Part shown: in pieces, positions 49,935-58,888 of the stretch
Layout of the letters: each line of letters starts with the position of its first letter
Position numbering within the stretch: the first letter of the stretch is position 1
DNA from: RAM1 sp041905405
Lineage (GTDB): Bacteria; Pseudomonadota; Gammaproteobacteria; Burkholderiales; Burkholderiaceae_C
Length of the DNA stretch: 64,000 nt
Assembly (NCBI GenBank): GCA_041905405.1
Contig: JAYRLC010000015.1
Location: 15,786-79,785, forward strand
Direction: 5' to 3'
The notes under the pieces: generated by a model
Database searches by the model: none
Seen by the model: the letters and a program-made list of their open reading frames with translations, nothing else
What the model was told of the DNA's origin: nothing
Program-made: the position numbers and the translations under genes

Positions 49935-49942
49935 TGTAGGAC
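49935..49942 (-). promoter_or_regulatory. GTCCTACA motif upstream of the Pro/Ala-rich protein
   Basis: The minus strand reads GTCCTACA, preceded by GGCGCTGAATCGCCGCC, much like the sequence before the DUF1328 copy (GGCGCTGCC). It lies 87 bases before the 49848 start. Confidence 0.45.
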
Positions 49943-49961
49943 GGCGGCGATTCAGCGCCGG

Positions 49962-51116
49962 TCAGCCGCCGGCCGCAGGGACCAGCCGCAGCAGCGTGAT
50001 CTCCGACGGCGCGCCAAAGCGCTTGGGCGGGCCCCAGTAACCCGTGCCGCGGCTGGTGTAAACCCACAGGCCCTTCAGCCGGTGCAGCCCGGCCGTGAAC
50101 GGCTGCTGCAGCCGCACGAAATGGTTCCACGGCCAGAACTGCCCGCCATGCGTGTGGCCCGACAGCTGCAGGTCATAGCCCGCGCCCGCCGCCGCCAGCG
50201 CGCTGCGCGGCTGGTGGGCCAGCAGCAGCCGTGCGCCGGCGTCCTGCGGCGCGCCGCGCAGCGCGGCCCGCGGGTCGCTCTTGTGCGCGGGATCGAAATG
50301 GTGGGCGCCATAGTCGGCCACCCCGGCCACCACCAGCGGTGCGCGCCCCGCGGCGGCGGCATGGGCCAGCACCACGTGTTCGTTCATCAGCACGCGCACG
50401 CCCAGGCGGCGCAGCTCGGCGATCCAGTGGTGCGCGCCCGAGTAGTACTCGTGGTTGCCGGTGACAAAGAAACTGCCATGGCGCGAACGCAACTGCGCCA
50501 GCGGCGCCACATGCGGCGCCAGATCGGCCACGCGCCCGTCCACCAGATCGCCTGTGATGGCCACCATGTCGGCATTCAGACCATTCACCCGGTCCACGAT
50601 GGCCTGCAGGTAACCCCGCCGGATGGTCGGGCCCACGTGCACGTCGCTGATCTGCGCCACCGTAAAGCCGTGCAGCGGCGCGGGCAGCCCGGCAATGGGC
50701 ACGTCCACCCGCACCACGGCCGCCGTGCGCCGCGCGTTCCAGAAGCCCAGCACGGTGGCCAGCAGCGCCAGCGCCACGGCAGCCACGCCTGACCCCTGCG
50801 TGAGCGTCACCACGGGCAGCGCCGCGGGCCGCCAGGCAAACACCATCACGGACAGCAGCAGCGCCACGTCGCGCAGCACCGTCAGCACGAACAGCGACGA
50901 GAACAGCCCCATGCCCACCAGCCCCGCCCAGGCCAGCCGGTCGGCCCAGGCGCCGTGCACGCGGCGGCGCGCCGTCAGGCCCAGCGGCAGCAGCGCGGCC
51001 GACGCCGCCAGCAGCATCACGAAAAGGCCCTGCGCCACGGGCCAGGCGGACAGCGCCGGCGCCAGGCGCCAGCCCACGTACAGGTGCAACAGCGCGGACA
51101 GGAGGTAGATCGGCAT
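49962..51116 (-). CDS. Membrane-anchored metallophosphoesterase (YkuE/YaeI type)
   Basis: The 384-residue protein has four or five N-terminal membrane helices and a C-terminal calcineurin-type domain: VAQISDVHVGPTIRRG (D-x-H), ITGDLVDG (GDxxD), VTGNHEYYSG (GNHE), VVAGVADYGAH, LLLAHQPR and LQLSGHTHGGQFWPWN (GHTHGG). The set is complete for a two-metal phosphoesterase. YkuE/YaeI relatives act on lipid-linked phosphates. The start MPIYLLSALLHL begins in the first membrane helix. Confidence 0.9.
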   Translation of the reverse strand: MPIYLLSALLHLYVGWRLAPALSAWPVAQGLFVMLLAASAALLPLGLTARRRVHGAWADRLAWAGLVGMGLFSSLFVLTVLRDVALLLSVMVFAWRPAALPVVTLTQGSGVAAVALALLATVLGFWNARRTAAVVRVDVPIAGLPAPLHGFTVAQISDVHVGPTIRRGYLQAIVDRVNGLNADMVAITGDLVDGRVADLAPHVAPLAQLRSRHGSFFVTGNHEYYSGAHHWIAELRRLGVRVLMNEHVVLAHAAAAGRAPLVVAGVADYGAHHFDPAHKSDPRAALRGAPQDAGARLLLAHQPRSALAAAGAGYDLQLSGHTHGGQFWPWNHFVRLQQPFTAGLHRLKGLWVYTSRGTGYWGPPKRFGAPSEITLLRLVPAAGG

Positions 51117-51277
51117 GGGGGCAGGTGCATGGCAATGCCCGCGCCTTCAAGGCTGGCGCGCGGCACACTCATTTCCGTCTCATTCTGTCTGTTTCACTCC
51201 CACACAGGCGTGACACCTGCGACTGTTAAGATTCGCCGCCGTCTGCCGCCCGCCCCCCTGAACCACGCACCGCCTCA

Positions 51278-52063
51278 ATGACCGTCGCCCTCGCAGGCCG
51301 CGCCCCTGCCACGTTCGAGATCAAAAGCGCCAACCTCCCCCTGGTGTCCCTGCTGCTCAAGTCCGCCGACCTGGACCTGCTGTCGCAGGAGCTGACGGCC
51401 CGCTTCGGCGACATACCCGACTTCTTCGACAACGAACCGCTGGTGGTGGACCTCAGCCCGCTGCAGGCCACGCAGCCGGACGCCGCGGTGGACTTCGCCG
51501 CGCTGCTGCCGCTGTTGCGCCGCTACCGCGTACAGCCGCTGGCCGTGCGCGGCGGCGCTGACGCGCAGATGGCCGCCGCACTGGCCGCGGGCCTGGTGGC
51601 CGCGCCCGACGCCGCCCCGCCGCAGCGCAGCGCCCCACCGGCGCCCACCGCCGTGGCCCGCGACCCCGAACCCGCCGTTACACCGGCCGCTGCACCGGCC
51701 CCGGCCGCGCTCCCCACACCCAGCGCCCTGGTTATCGACAAGCCGCTGCGCTCGGGCCAGCAGATCTATGCGCGCGGGCGCGACCTGGTGGTGCTGAGCA
51801 TGGTCAACCCCGGGGCCGAGGTCATTGCCGACGGCCACATCCACGTCTACGCGCCGCTGCGCGGCAAGGCGATCGCGGGCGCGCGCGGCGACGCGCAGGC
51901 CCGCATCTTCACGCTGTGCCTGCAGGCCGAACTGATCTCCATCGCGGGCGTGTACCGCACGAGTGACGTGGCGCTGCCCGGCGACGTCTGGGGCAAGCCC
52001 ACGCAGGCGCACCTGGACGGCGGCGCCGACGGCAAACTCGTCTTCACACCCATCCAGAACTAG
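51278..52063 (+). CDS. minC: Septum-site inhibitor MinC
   Basis: A 261-residue FtsZ inhibitor. The N-terminal alpha/beta domain (AGRAPATFEIKSANLPLVSLLLKSADLDLLSQELTARFG) binds FtsZ. A long Ala/Pro linker (about 100-150) is larger than usual. The C-terminal beta-helix has LRSGQQIYARGRDLVVLSMVNPGAEVIADGHIHVYAPLRGKAIAGARGD, the MinD/FtsZ-binding domain. It is the first of minCDE; minD follows 12 bases on. Confidence 0.95.
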   Translation: MTVALAGRAPATFEIKSANLPLVSLLLKSADLDLLSQELTARFGDIPDFFDNEPLVVDLSPLQATQPDAAVDFAALLPLLRRYRVQPLAVRGGADAQMAAALAAGLVAAPDAAPPQRSAPPAPTAVARDPEPAVTPAAAPAPAALPTPSALVIDKPLRSGQQIYARGRDLVVLSMVNPGAEVIADGHIHVYAPLRGKAIAGARGDAQARIFTLCLQAELISIAGVYRTSDVALPGDVWGKPTQAHLDGGADGKLVFTPIQN

Positions 52064-52075
52064 GAACCTCTCACC

Positions 52076-52891
52076 ATGGCAAAAATCATCGTCGTGACCT
52101 CCGGCAAGGGCGGGGTGGGCAAAACCACCACCAGCGCCAGCTTTGCCACCGGCCTGGCCCTGCGCGGCCACAAAACCGCCGTGATCGACTTCGACGTGGG
52201 CCTGCGCAACCTGGACCTCATCATGGGCTGCGAGCGGCGCGTGGTGTACGACCTGATCAACGTGATCCAGGGCGAGGCCAACCTGAACCAGGCGCTCATC
52301 AAGGACAAGCAGTGCGACAACCTGTTCATCCTGGCCGCGTCGCAGACCCGCGACAAGGACGCGCTGACCAAGGACGGCGTGGAAAAGGTGCTGAACGACC
52401 TGGCCGCCATGGGCTTTGACTACATCGTGTGCGACTCGCCCGCAGGCATCGAGACCGGCGCGCTGCTGGCCATGCACTTTGCCGACGAGGCGCTGGTGGT
52501 GACCAACCCCGAGGTGTCCAGCGTGCGCGACAGCGACCGCATCCTGGGCATGCTGTCCAGCAAGACCAAACGCGCGATCGAGGGCAAGGACCCGATCAGG
52601 GAACACCTGCTCATCACCCGCTACAACCCCGCGCGCGTGCAGGACGGGCAGATGCTGTCGCTGCAGGACATCCAGGACATCCTGCGCATCAAACTGATCG
52701 GCGTGATCCCCGAAAGCGACAGCGTGCTCACCGCGTCCAACCAGGGCTCGCCCGCCGTCCACCTGAAAGGCACCGACGTGAGCGAGGCCTACCTGGACGT
52801 GATCGACCGCTTCATGGGCGAGGACAAGCCCCTGCGCTTCATCGACGCGCAGAAGACGGGCTTCCTCAAGCGCCTGTTCGGGGGCAAGTAA
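52076..52891 (+). CDS. minD: Septum-site ATPase MinD
   Basis: The 271-residue deviant Walker A ATPase shows GKGGVGKTTTS (residues 10-20), FDVGLRNLDLIMGCERRVVYDLINV, YIVCDSPAGIE (Walker B) and a C-terminal amphipathic membrane helix (GFLKRLFGGK). It recruits MinC and oscillates with MinE to place the division ring at midcell. minE begins three bases after its stop. Confidence 0.96.
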   Translation: MAKIIVVTSGKGGVGKTTTSASFATGLALRGHKTAVIDFDVGLRNLDLIMGCERRVVYDLINVIQGEANLNQALIKDKQCDNLFILAASQTRDKDALTKDGVEKVLNDLAAMGFDYIVCDSPAGIETGALLAMHFADEALVVTNPEVSSVRDSDRILGMLSSKTKRAIEGKDPIREHLLITRYNPARVQDGQMLSLQDIQDILRIKLIGVIPESDSVLTASNQGSPAVHLKGTDVSEAYLDVIDRFMGEDKPLRFIDAQKTGFLKRLFGGK

Positions 52892-52894
52892 GCC

Positions 52895-53158
52895 ATGGCG
52901 TCCTTCCTCTCATTCCTGCTGGGCGAAAAGAAAAAGACCGCCAGTGTCGCCAAGGAGCGGCTGCAGATCATCCTGGCGCACGAACGCGCGGGCCGCAACG
53001 CGGCCGAGCCCGATTACCTGCCCGACCTGCAGCGCGACCTGGTGGCCGTGATCAGCAAGTACATCAAGATCAACCCCGGCGACATCAAGGTCCACATGGA
53101 CCGCCAGGACAACCTGGAAGTGCTGGAAGTGAAGATCGAGCTGCCCGAGACCCGCTGA
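52895..53158 (+). CDS. minE: Cell-division topological specificity factor MinE
   Basis: An 87-residue MinE: LSFLLGEKKKTASVAKERLQIILAHERAGR is the anti-MinCD helix with membrane-binding N-terminus, and LQRDLVAVISKYIKINPGDIKVHMDRQDNLEVLEVKIELP the dimerising topological domain. It stimulates MinD ATPase. A hairpin repeat follows the stop. Confidence 0.95.
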   Translation: MASFLSFLLGEKKKTASVAKERLQIILAHERAGRNAAEPDYLPDLQRDLVAVISKYIKINPGDIKVHMDRQDNLEVLEVKIELPETR

Positions 53159-53163
53159 ACAGC

Positions 53164-53186
53164 GCCCTCTCCCTCTGGGAGAGGGC
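53164..53186. terminator. GC hairpin after minE, dispersed-repeat type
   Basis: GCCCTCTCCC and GGGAGAGGGC form a perfect 10-bp stem around TCT, followed by AGGGGTGAGGG. This 'ccctctccc-gggagaggg' palindrome recurs in many proteobacterial genomes. It may end minCDE transcription but has no T run. Confidence 0.6.
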
Positions 53187-53210
53187 AGGGGTGAGGGCTC
53201 TGCGGCCTGC

Positions 53211-54176
53211 TCACCCCCCACGCACAAAAGCCACCACTGGCGCCACCGTGCGCGCCGGCGCCTCTTCGTGCGGCACGTGGCCCAGGTCGTCGAACGTCAC
53301 CAGCTGGCTGCCCGCGATGGCCCTGGCAAAGCGTTGCGCGTTATCGGGCGGGATCAACCGGTCCTGCCCGCCCCACAGAATCAGCGTGGGCACCTTCAGC
53401 GACGCGATGCGCGCGGCCGCCGCATCGGCCTGCGCCTGCTCCACCACGATCTGGTCCATGCGCAGCCCCAGGGCGCGGCGGTTGCCGGCGCGCTGCGCCA
53501 TGTCGTAATACAGGTCCACCAGATCGGGCGTCACGCGTGACGGATCACCGTACACGTTGCGCACACTGTTTTCCACCATGCCGCGCGGCAGCGTGTGGTG
53601 CATGAGCGGGCGCAGCGCCGCCACACGCGCGATACGAAACCCCAGCGGAATATCCCGCGGCGCCATGGCGTAGCCGGCGGCGTCCACCAGCACCAGCCGG
53701 TCCACGCGCTGCGGGTGGGCATGGGCAAACTCCCACGCGATCTGCCCGCCCAGTGAATTGCCCGCCACCACGGCGCGCTGCACGCCCAGCGCATCCAGCA
53801 CGCCGGCCACGGCGCGCACGAATGCCGCCATGGAATAGTCGTCCTGCGGGTGCGGGCCCGTCAGACCAAAACCCGGCAGGTCAAAGCGGATCACACGCCG
53901 CTTGCCCGACAACACACCGGCCCAGCCCTGCCAGGTATGCAGGCTGGTGGATGTGCCGTGCAGCAGCACGATGGGCACGGGGTCATCACGCGGCCCTTCG
54001 TCGCGCACATGCACCTGCAGGCCCTGCACGGTAATGAACTGCGACGGTGGCTGGGCCCAACGGGCCTTGAGCTCTTCCACCGGCCGGTCCGGCGCCCAGG
54101 TGGCGGCAATGCCCGCCACGATGAAAAACAACAGCGCCGCAGCCAGCAGCGCCAGGGATTTGAGCAGCAGTTTCAT
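53211..54176 (-). CDS. Alpha/beta hydrolase with N-terminal membrane anchor
   Basis: The 321-residue protein has one N-terminal membrane segment (LLLKSLALLAAALLFFIVAGIA), so the domain probably faces the periplasm. The fold shows LLHGTSTSLHTWQGW (oxyanion HG), AGNSLGGQIAWEFAH (nucleophile Ser), GGQDRLIPPDN (Asp) and DLGHVPHEEAP (His). It resembles the C-C hydrolase/haloperoxidase group; substrate unknown. Convergent with minCDE. Confidence 0.85.
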   Translation of the reverse strand: MKLLLKSLALLAAALLFFIVAGIAATWAPDRPVEELKARWAQPPSQFITVQGLQVHVRDEGPRDDPVPIVLLHGTSTSLHTWQGWAGVLSGKRRVIRFDLPGFGLTGPHPQDDYSMAAFVRAVAGVLDALGVQRAVVAGNSLGGQIAWEFAHAHPQRVDRLVLVDAAGYAMAPRDIPLGFRIARVAALRPLMHHTLPRGMVENSVRNVYGDPSRVTPDLVDLYYDMAQRAGNRRALGLRMDQIVVEQAQADAAAARIASLKVPTLILWGGQDRLIPPDNAQRFARAIAGSQLVTFDDLGHVPHEEAPARTVAPVVAFVRGG

Positions 54177-54237
54177 GGGTCATGGCGCAAAGGGCGCCCC
54201 AACTGCCGACTATAGACGCCGGGGCGGCGTCAACCCG

Positions 54238-55971
54238 TCAGAACGCCTCCCAGTCATCAGTCCCGGTGCGCGCCAAAGTCGCAGCCGATGGGGCGGCAGG
54301 CGCCGGCACGGCCCGGCTGGGCAACGGCAGCCTGTGAATGCGCGCGCTGGGCAACGGCCTGGCCACCACGTCCTGCACGACCACCTCAGCCTTGGCCGGG
54401 GCTGGCGACTGGCCCGGCGGGTCGCGCGCATCCAGCCGGAACACGGACACCACATCGACCAGACCCGCCGCCTGCCGGCGCAGGCTGTCGGCGGCGGCGG
54501 CACTTTCTTCGACCAGCGCCGCGTTCTGCTGAGTGACCTGGTCCATCTGCGCCACGGCTTCGCTGATCTGGTCGATGCCATTGCTCTGTTCACTGGTGGC
54601 CCGGCTGATCTCCGCCACCAGCGAGCCCACCTTGTCGATGGCCTGGACCACCTGCTCCATGGTCTGGCCGGCTTCAGCCACCAGGCCGCCGCCCTGCTCC
54701 ACCTCATGCACGCTGGACGCGATCAGGGCCTTGATCTCGCGCGCGGCGTCGGCGCTGCGTTGCGCGAGCGTGCGCACCTCGCTGGCCACCACCGCAAAAC
54801 CGCGGCCCTGCTCGCCCGCGCGGGCGGCTTCCACCGCGGCATTCAGCGCCAGGATATTGGTCTGGAACGCAATGCTGTCGATCACGCCGGTAATGCTTTC
54901 GATGCGGCGCGAGCTTTCGTTGATGCCCTTCATGCGCGCCACGGCACTGGCCACGACGGACCCGCCACGCGCCGCGATCGACCGGGCGTCCTGCGACAGC
55001 GTGTCGGCACGCTGGGCGTTGTCGGCGTTGCGCCGCACCGTGCTGCTCAACTGCTCCATCGACGCCGCGGTTTCCTGCAGCGCGCCCGCCTGCTCCTCGG
55101 TGCGCTGGCTCAGGTCCAGATTGCCCTGGGCGATCTGGGCGCTGGCGGTGGACACACTGTCGGCATTGCCGCGCACCACGCTGACCGTACGTGCCAGCCC
55201 GGCCTGCATGTGCTGTAACGCCTGCAACAGCACGCCCAGTTCGTCCCGGCGCCGGGTGTCGATGGGCGTCGTCAGATCCCCCTGTGCCACGCGATGGGCC
55301 ATGCCCACGGCCGCGGTCAGCGGCCGGGTGATGGAACGGATGATGGACACCGACGCCACCAGCGCCAGCGCCAGCGCGGCCAGTGCCGCGCCCAGCAGCG
55401 TCTCGCGCGCCCGCAGGTGCGCGGCGGCGCTGTCCTCCGACGCGGCCACGGCCCCCGCGGCGTTCAGTGCCACCAGCTTGTCCAGCGTCCCGGTCATGCG
55501 CTCAAACATCTGCCGTGACTCACCCTGCAGCAGCACGCGGGCCTGCGCAGTCGCGTTCTTGCGCGACAGAACGATCAGCTCGCCATGCATCCGGTAGTAG
55601 CGGTCCCAATCGGCCGTGAACTGGTCATACAGCGCACGTTCTTCACCGCCCGTGATGTGCTTCGCATAGGCCGCGCGTTCAGCGTTGAGTTCCTTGAGCG
55701 CCTGTTCCATTTCCTTTTCGATCGCGTTCATCGCGGTGCGGTCGGTGTTGAGCACATGGCTCATCTCCTGCACGCGAAAGGACGCAATCTCCGCTTCCAG
55801 CCGGCCGACGCGCTGCACGCTGGGCAGCCAGTTGTCGACGATATCCACTGTGTCGTGCCGCATGGTGTCCAGCTGCACCCATGCCACGGCACTGACCACC
55901 ACCAGCACGGCGGTCAACGCGCCAAAGGCCGCGGCGAGCCGCACCGAGATCTTCACATCACCGAGCTTCAT
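54238..55971 (-). CDS. Methyl-accepting chemotaxis protein, copy 1
   Basis: A 577-residue transmembrane chemoreceptor: N-terminal anchor, a periplasmic four-helix-bundle domain (about 35-190), second membrane segment (TLLGAALAALALALVASVSIIRSI), HAMP, and a cytoplasmic signalling hairpin with EAARAGEQGRGFAVVASEVRTLAQRSADAAREIK. The C-terminus GTDDWEAF is an xWxxF pentapeptide like the NWETF tail that recruits CheR/CheB. The ligand is unknown. A second receptor lies 11 bases upstream. Confidence 0.92.
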   Translation of the reverse strand: MKLGDVKISVRLAAAFGALTAVLVVVSAVAWVQLDTMRHDTVDIVDNWLPSVQRVGRLEAEIASFRVQEMSHVLNTDRTAMNAIEKEMEQALKELNAERAAYAKHITGGEERALYDQFTADWDRYYRMHGELIVLSRKNATAQARVLLQGESRQMFERMTGTLDKLVALNAAGAVAASEDSAAAHLRARETLLGAALAALALALVASVSIIRSITRPLTAAVGMAHRVAQGDLTTPIDTRRRDELGVLLQALQHMQAGLARTVSVVRGNADSVSTASAQIAQGNLDLSQRTEEQAGALQETAASMEQLSSTVRRNADNAQRADTLSQDARSIAARGGSVVASAVARMKGINESSRRIESITGVIDSIAFQTNILALNAAVEAARAGEQGRGFAVVASEVRTLAQRSADAAREIKALIASSVHEVEQGGGLVAEAGQTMEQVVQAIDKVGSLVAEISRATSEQSNGIDQISEAVAQMDQVTQQNAALVEESAAAADSLRRQAAGLVDVVSVFRLDARDPPGQSPAPAKAEVVVQDVVARPLPSARIHRLPLPSRAVPAPAAPSAATLARTGTDDWEAF

Positions 55972-55982
55972 GTCGATTCCTT

Positions 55983-57728
55983 TCAGAAACTTTCCCAGTC
56001 GTCCGTACCGGTAGCCCTGGGGGCCGGGGCCCTATCGGGCGCAGGCCGCGTGACGGACGCCGCGGGCGAGCCCGGCCGGGCCACAGGCCTGACCGGCAGG
56101 GCGTCCACGGCCGATACAGGCTTGAGGGTGTCCGCGTTGGCGGCGGCCGGCAGCCCGGCGCCGGCATGCCCGCTGGCAGCCTGGTCCTGCAGCCGGAACG
56201 CCGCCACGGCCTCCACCAGCGCGCCAGCCTGGTGACGCAGGCTGTCGGCCGCGGCGGCGCTTTGTTCGACCAGCGCGGCGTTCTGCTGTGTGGTCTGGTC
56301 CATCTGGGACATGGCCTCGCCCACCTGATTGACGCCTGCGCTCTGCTCGGCGCTGGCAGCGCTGATCTCGCTGACCAGCGTGCTGACCTTGTGGATGGCC
56401 TGCATGATCTCGTCCATGGTCTGGCCGGCCTCAGCCACCAGGCCGCTGCCCTGCTCGACCTGCTGCACGCTGGAGGCGATCAGGCCCTTGATCTCGCGGG
56501 CGGCTTCGGCGCTGCGCTGCGCGAGCGTGCGCACCTCGCTGGCCACCACCGCAAAACCGCGGCCCTGCTCGCCTGCGCGGGCGGCCTCCACGGCGGCATT
56601 CAGCGCCAGGATATTGGTCTGGAACGCAATCCCGTCGATCACGCTGGTGATGTTCTCGATGCGGCGCGAGCTCTCGTTGATGCCCTTCATGCGCTCGACC
56701 ACCTGCTGCACCACCGTGCCGCCGCGCGTGGCAATGCTGGCCGCGTCCTGCGACAGCGCGTTGGCGCGCTGCGCGTTGTCGGCGTTGAGCTTCACGGTAC
56801 TGCCCAGCTGCTCCATGGAGGCGGCGGTTTCCTGCAGCGCGCTGGCCTGCTTTTCGGTGCGCTGGCTCAGGTCCAGGTTGCCCTGGGCGATCTGCGCGCT
56901 GGCGGTGGCCACGCTCTCGGCATTGCCGCGCACGGTGCCCACGGTATGCACCAGGCTGTCCTGCATGCTCTGGAGCGCCGCGAGCAGCTGGCCCAGCTCG
57001 TCCTTGCGCGTGTTGTCGATCCGCGTCGTCAGGTCGCCCTGCGCCACGCGGTTGGACAGGTCCACCGCCTGGTTGAGCGGCCGGGTGATGGAGCGGATGA
57101 TCAGCACAGCCGCCGCCAGCGCCAGCACCGCGGCCATCAGGGCAGCGCCCAGCAGAATGTTGCGGCCGCTGACAAAAGCGGCGTCGCTCTCGGCCGCGGC
57201 AGCCGTGGCGCCTTCGGTGTTGAGCTTTACCAGCGCCTCCAGCGCCGTGGATATGCGGGCAAACACGCGTGCGGACTCTCCGTCCGCCAGATCACGCGCC
57301 TGCACATTCTGGTTCTTGCGCGACAGCTCCAGCAGCCGTTCATGCAGCTGCAGGTACGTCTTCAGGTCGGCGGCGAACGTGTCGTACAGCGCCTGCTCCC
57401 TGCTGCTGCTGATGAGCTTGACATAGGCGACCCGCTCGGCGTCCAGATCCGTACGGATCTTGCCGATATTGCCCTCAATGCGCTTCATGGCCGCATCGTC
57501 GGTGTTCAGCACATGCTGCAGCTCGGCGGCATGCAGCGCATGCACGTGCGACTCGATGGCACTGACATGCTCGACACTGGGCAGCCAATTGGTGGCCACA
57601 TCCTGCGAACTGCGCCGCATGGTGTTCATCTCAAACCACGCCGTGGCAGTGACCGCCAGCAGCATGGTCATGAGCACCGCGAACGCAGCGGCAAGGCGGG
57701 TGGACACCCGCAGATTATTGAAGTTCAT
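55983..57728 (-). CDS. Methyl-accepting chemotaxis protein, copy 2
   Basis: The 581-residue chemoreceptor has the same order as copy 1 (anchor, 4HB-type sensor, HAMP, signalling hairpin with EAARAGEQGRGFAVVASEVRTLAQRSAEAAREIKGL) and tail GTDDWESF. Signalling regions are nearly identical between the two; sensor domains differ more, so duplication was followed by ligand divergence. Start MNFNNLRVSTRLAAAF chosen because the conserved N-terminal anchor begins there; the in-frame ATG 45 bases upstream lacks homology. Confidence 0.92.
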   Translation of the reverse strand: MNFNNLRVSTRLAAAFAVLMTMLLAVTATAWFEMNTMRRSSQDVATNWLPSVEHVSAIESHVHALHAAELQHVLNTDDAAMKRIEGNIGKIRTDLDAERVAYVKLISSSREQALYDTFAADLKTYLQLHERLLELSRKNQNVQARDLADGESARVFARISTALEALVKLNTEGATAAAAESDAAFVSGRNILLGAALMAAVLALAAAVLIIRSITRPLNQAVDLSNRVAQGDLTTRIDNTRKDELGQLLAALQSMQDSLVHTVGTVRGNAESVATASAQIAQGNLDLSQRTEKQASALQETAASMEQLGSTVKLNADNAQRANALSQDAASIATRGGTVVQQVVERMKGINESSRRIENITSVIDGIAFQTNILALNAAVEAARAGEQGRGFAVVASEVRTLAQRSAEAAREIKGLIASSVQQVEQGSGLVAEAGQTMDEIMQAIHKVSTLVSEISAASAEQSAGVNQVGEAMSQMDQTTQQNAALVEQSAAAADSLRHQAGALVEAVAAFRLQDQAASGHAGAGLPAAANADTLKPVSAVDALPVRPVARPGSPAASVTRPAPDRAPAPRATGTDDWESF

Positions 57729-57914
57729 GATGTTCACATTCCCAAAAAACCCAACCAGCCCGACTATGGACAACGATGCGGCTGCGCATGCCGGGAAAAG
57801 CAGGGCATTTCCCGTTCATTTACCTGCCGTCAACACAGCCAGGCGCCGCCTGCGCACGACGCGCATACGGGCTATCGGCGGAATGTGAACAAACTTGAGC
57901 GGGCCCGCGCGCTG

Positions 57915-58556
57915 TTACGCCTGCTCGCGAAAGCGCTGCACGGCGTCGGCCACCTTGGCCCGGGCCGTCTGCCCCACCGTCACCAGGAAGCTGTGCGGCA
58001 CGTCGTACACCTCATAGCGCCGTTCCATGTCGCTGCAGATGCGCGCCCACAGCTGCGCCGTCACGTCGGCGTCGGCCATGGCCCGGTGCGCCTGGCTGGA
58101 AAACCCGATCCCGTGGAACGCCGCCAACGACCCCAGCCGGAAACTGCCCGCCTCGGGGTAGAGCCGGCGCGACAGCAGCAGGGTGCAGGCAAACGGATTG
58201 CCGCCGGCCGTGGCGCCGGGCGCGCCGTCGTCCAGCCCCAGCCGGCCCAGCTCGGCCGACCAGAAGCGCCGGTCGAACGACGCGTTGTGCGCCACCAGCG
58301 GCGCGTCGCCCACAAAACGGGCCGCCTGCGCCATCACCTCGTGCGCGGGCGGGGCGGCGGAAATCATCTCGTTGGTAATGCCGGTGTACGACTCGATGAA
58401 CGAATTGATATACACCCCGGCATTCATGAGCGACTGGAACCGGTCCACCACCCGGTCGCCCTCCATCAGCACGATGGCGATCTCGGTCGCGCGGTCGCCC
58501 TGCAGGGGAGACAGGCCAGTGGTTTCAAAGTCGATGATGGCGACGGGACGCGTCAT
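57915..58556 (-). CDS. 3'-5' exonuclease, DnaQ-like
   Basis: A 213-residue DEDDh exonuclease: AIIDFETTGLSPLQGDRATEIAI (Asp9, Glu11), PLVAHNASFDRRFWSAEL (second Asp) and HRAMADADVTAQLW (His and last Asp) are all present. It resembles stand-alone epsilon-like exonucleases active in repair, rather than the main Pol III subunit. The ATG at 58556 follows a run of upstream non-homologous codons. Confidence 0.9.
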   Translation of the reverse strand: MTRPVAIIDFETTGLSPLQGDRATEIAIVLMEGDRVVDRFQSLMNAGVYINSFIESYTGITNEMISAAPPAHEVMAQAARFVGDAPLVAHNASFDRRFWSAELGRLGLDDGAPGATAGGNPFACTLLLSRRLYPEAGSFRLGSLAAFHGIGFSSQAHRAMADADVTAQLWARICSDMERRYEVYDVPHSFLVTVGQTARAKVADAVQRFREQA

Positions 58557-58591
58557 GGGGAAAAGGGGAAGGTGCGAAAGCGGCCCGCTGC

Positions 58592-58888
58592 TCACGGAAA
58601 CTGACGGGCTACATGCACCACCGTCAACACGGTGATGGTGCAGCCAGCATCCGCCTGATCAAAGTACACAACATAGTTCTCGTGCGCGACCAATTCCCAT
58701 GCACCGGGGATGCGCGAACTGGTTCGGCGCGGGAACAGCGGGTCGGCCAACTTGCTGACCTGGTCATCGATCAGCAGCCACAGGTCCGCAGCGGCCAGCG
58801 GATTGTCCCGGGCGACCCAGGCTTCGATGGCATCCAGGTCATCACGGTACTGAGGGCGGCGAAAGATCTGGTAGCTGGCGCAGCTCAT
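58592..58888 (-). CDS. ParE/RelE-family toxin
   Basis: The 98-residue protein has the ParE/RelE pattern: YQIFRRPQYRDDLDAIEAWVARDNPLAAADLWLLIDDQVSKLADPLFPRRTSSRIPGAWELVAHENYVVYF, ending VLTVVHVARQFP. The 'HxxRxxP'-like C-terminus (VHVARQFP) is a plasmid-stabilisation/ParE mark. The start overlaps the antitoxin stop (ATGA). It probably poisons gyrase or ribosomes; which is unclear. Confidence 0.85.
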   Translation of the reverse strand: MSCASYQIFRRPQYRDDLDAIEAWVARDNPLAAADLWLLIDDQVSKLADPLFPRRTSSRIPGAWELVAHENYVVYFDQADAGCTITVLTVVHVARQFP

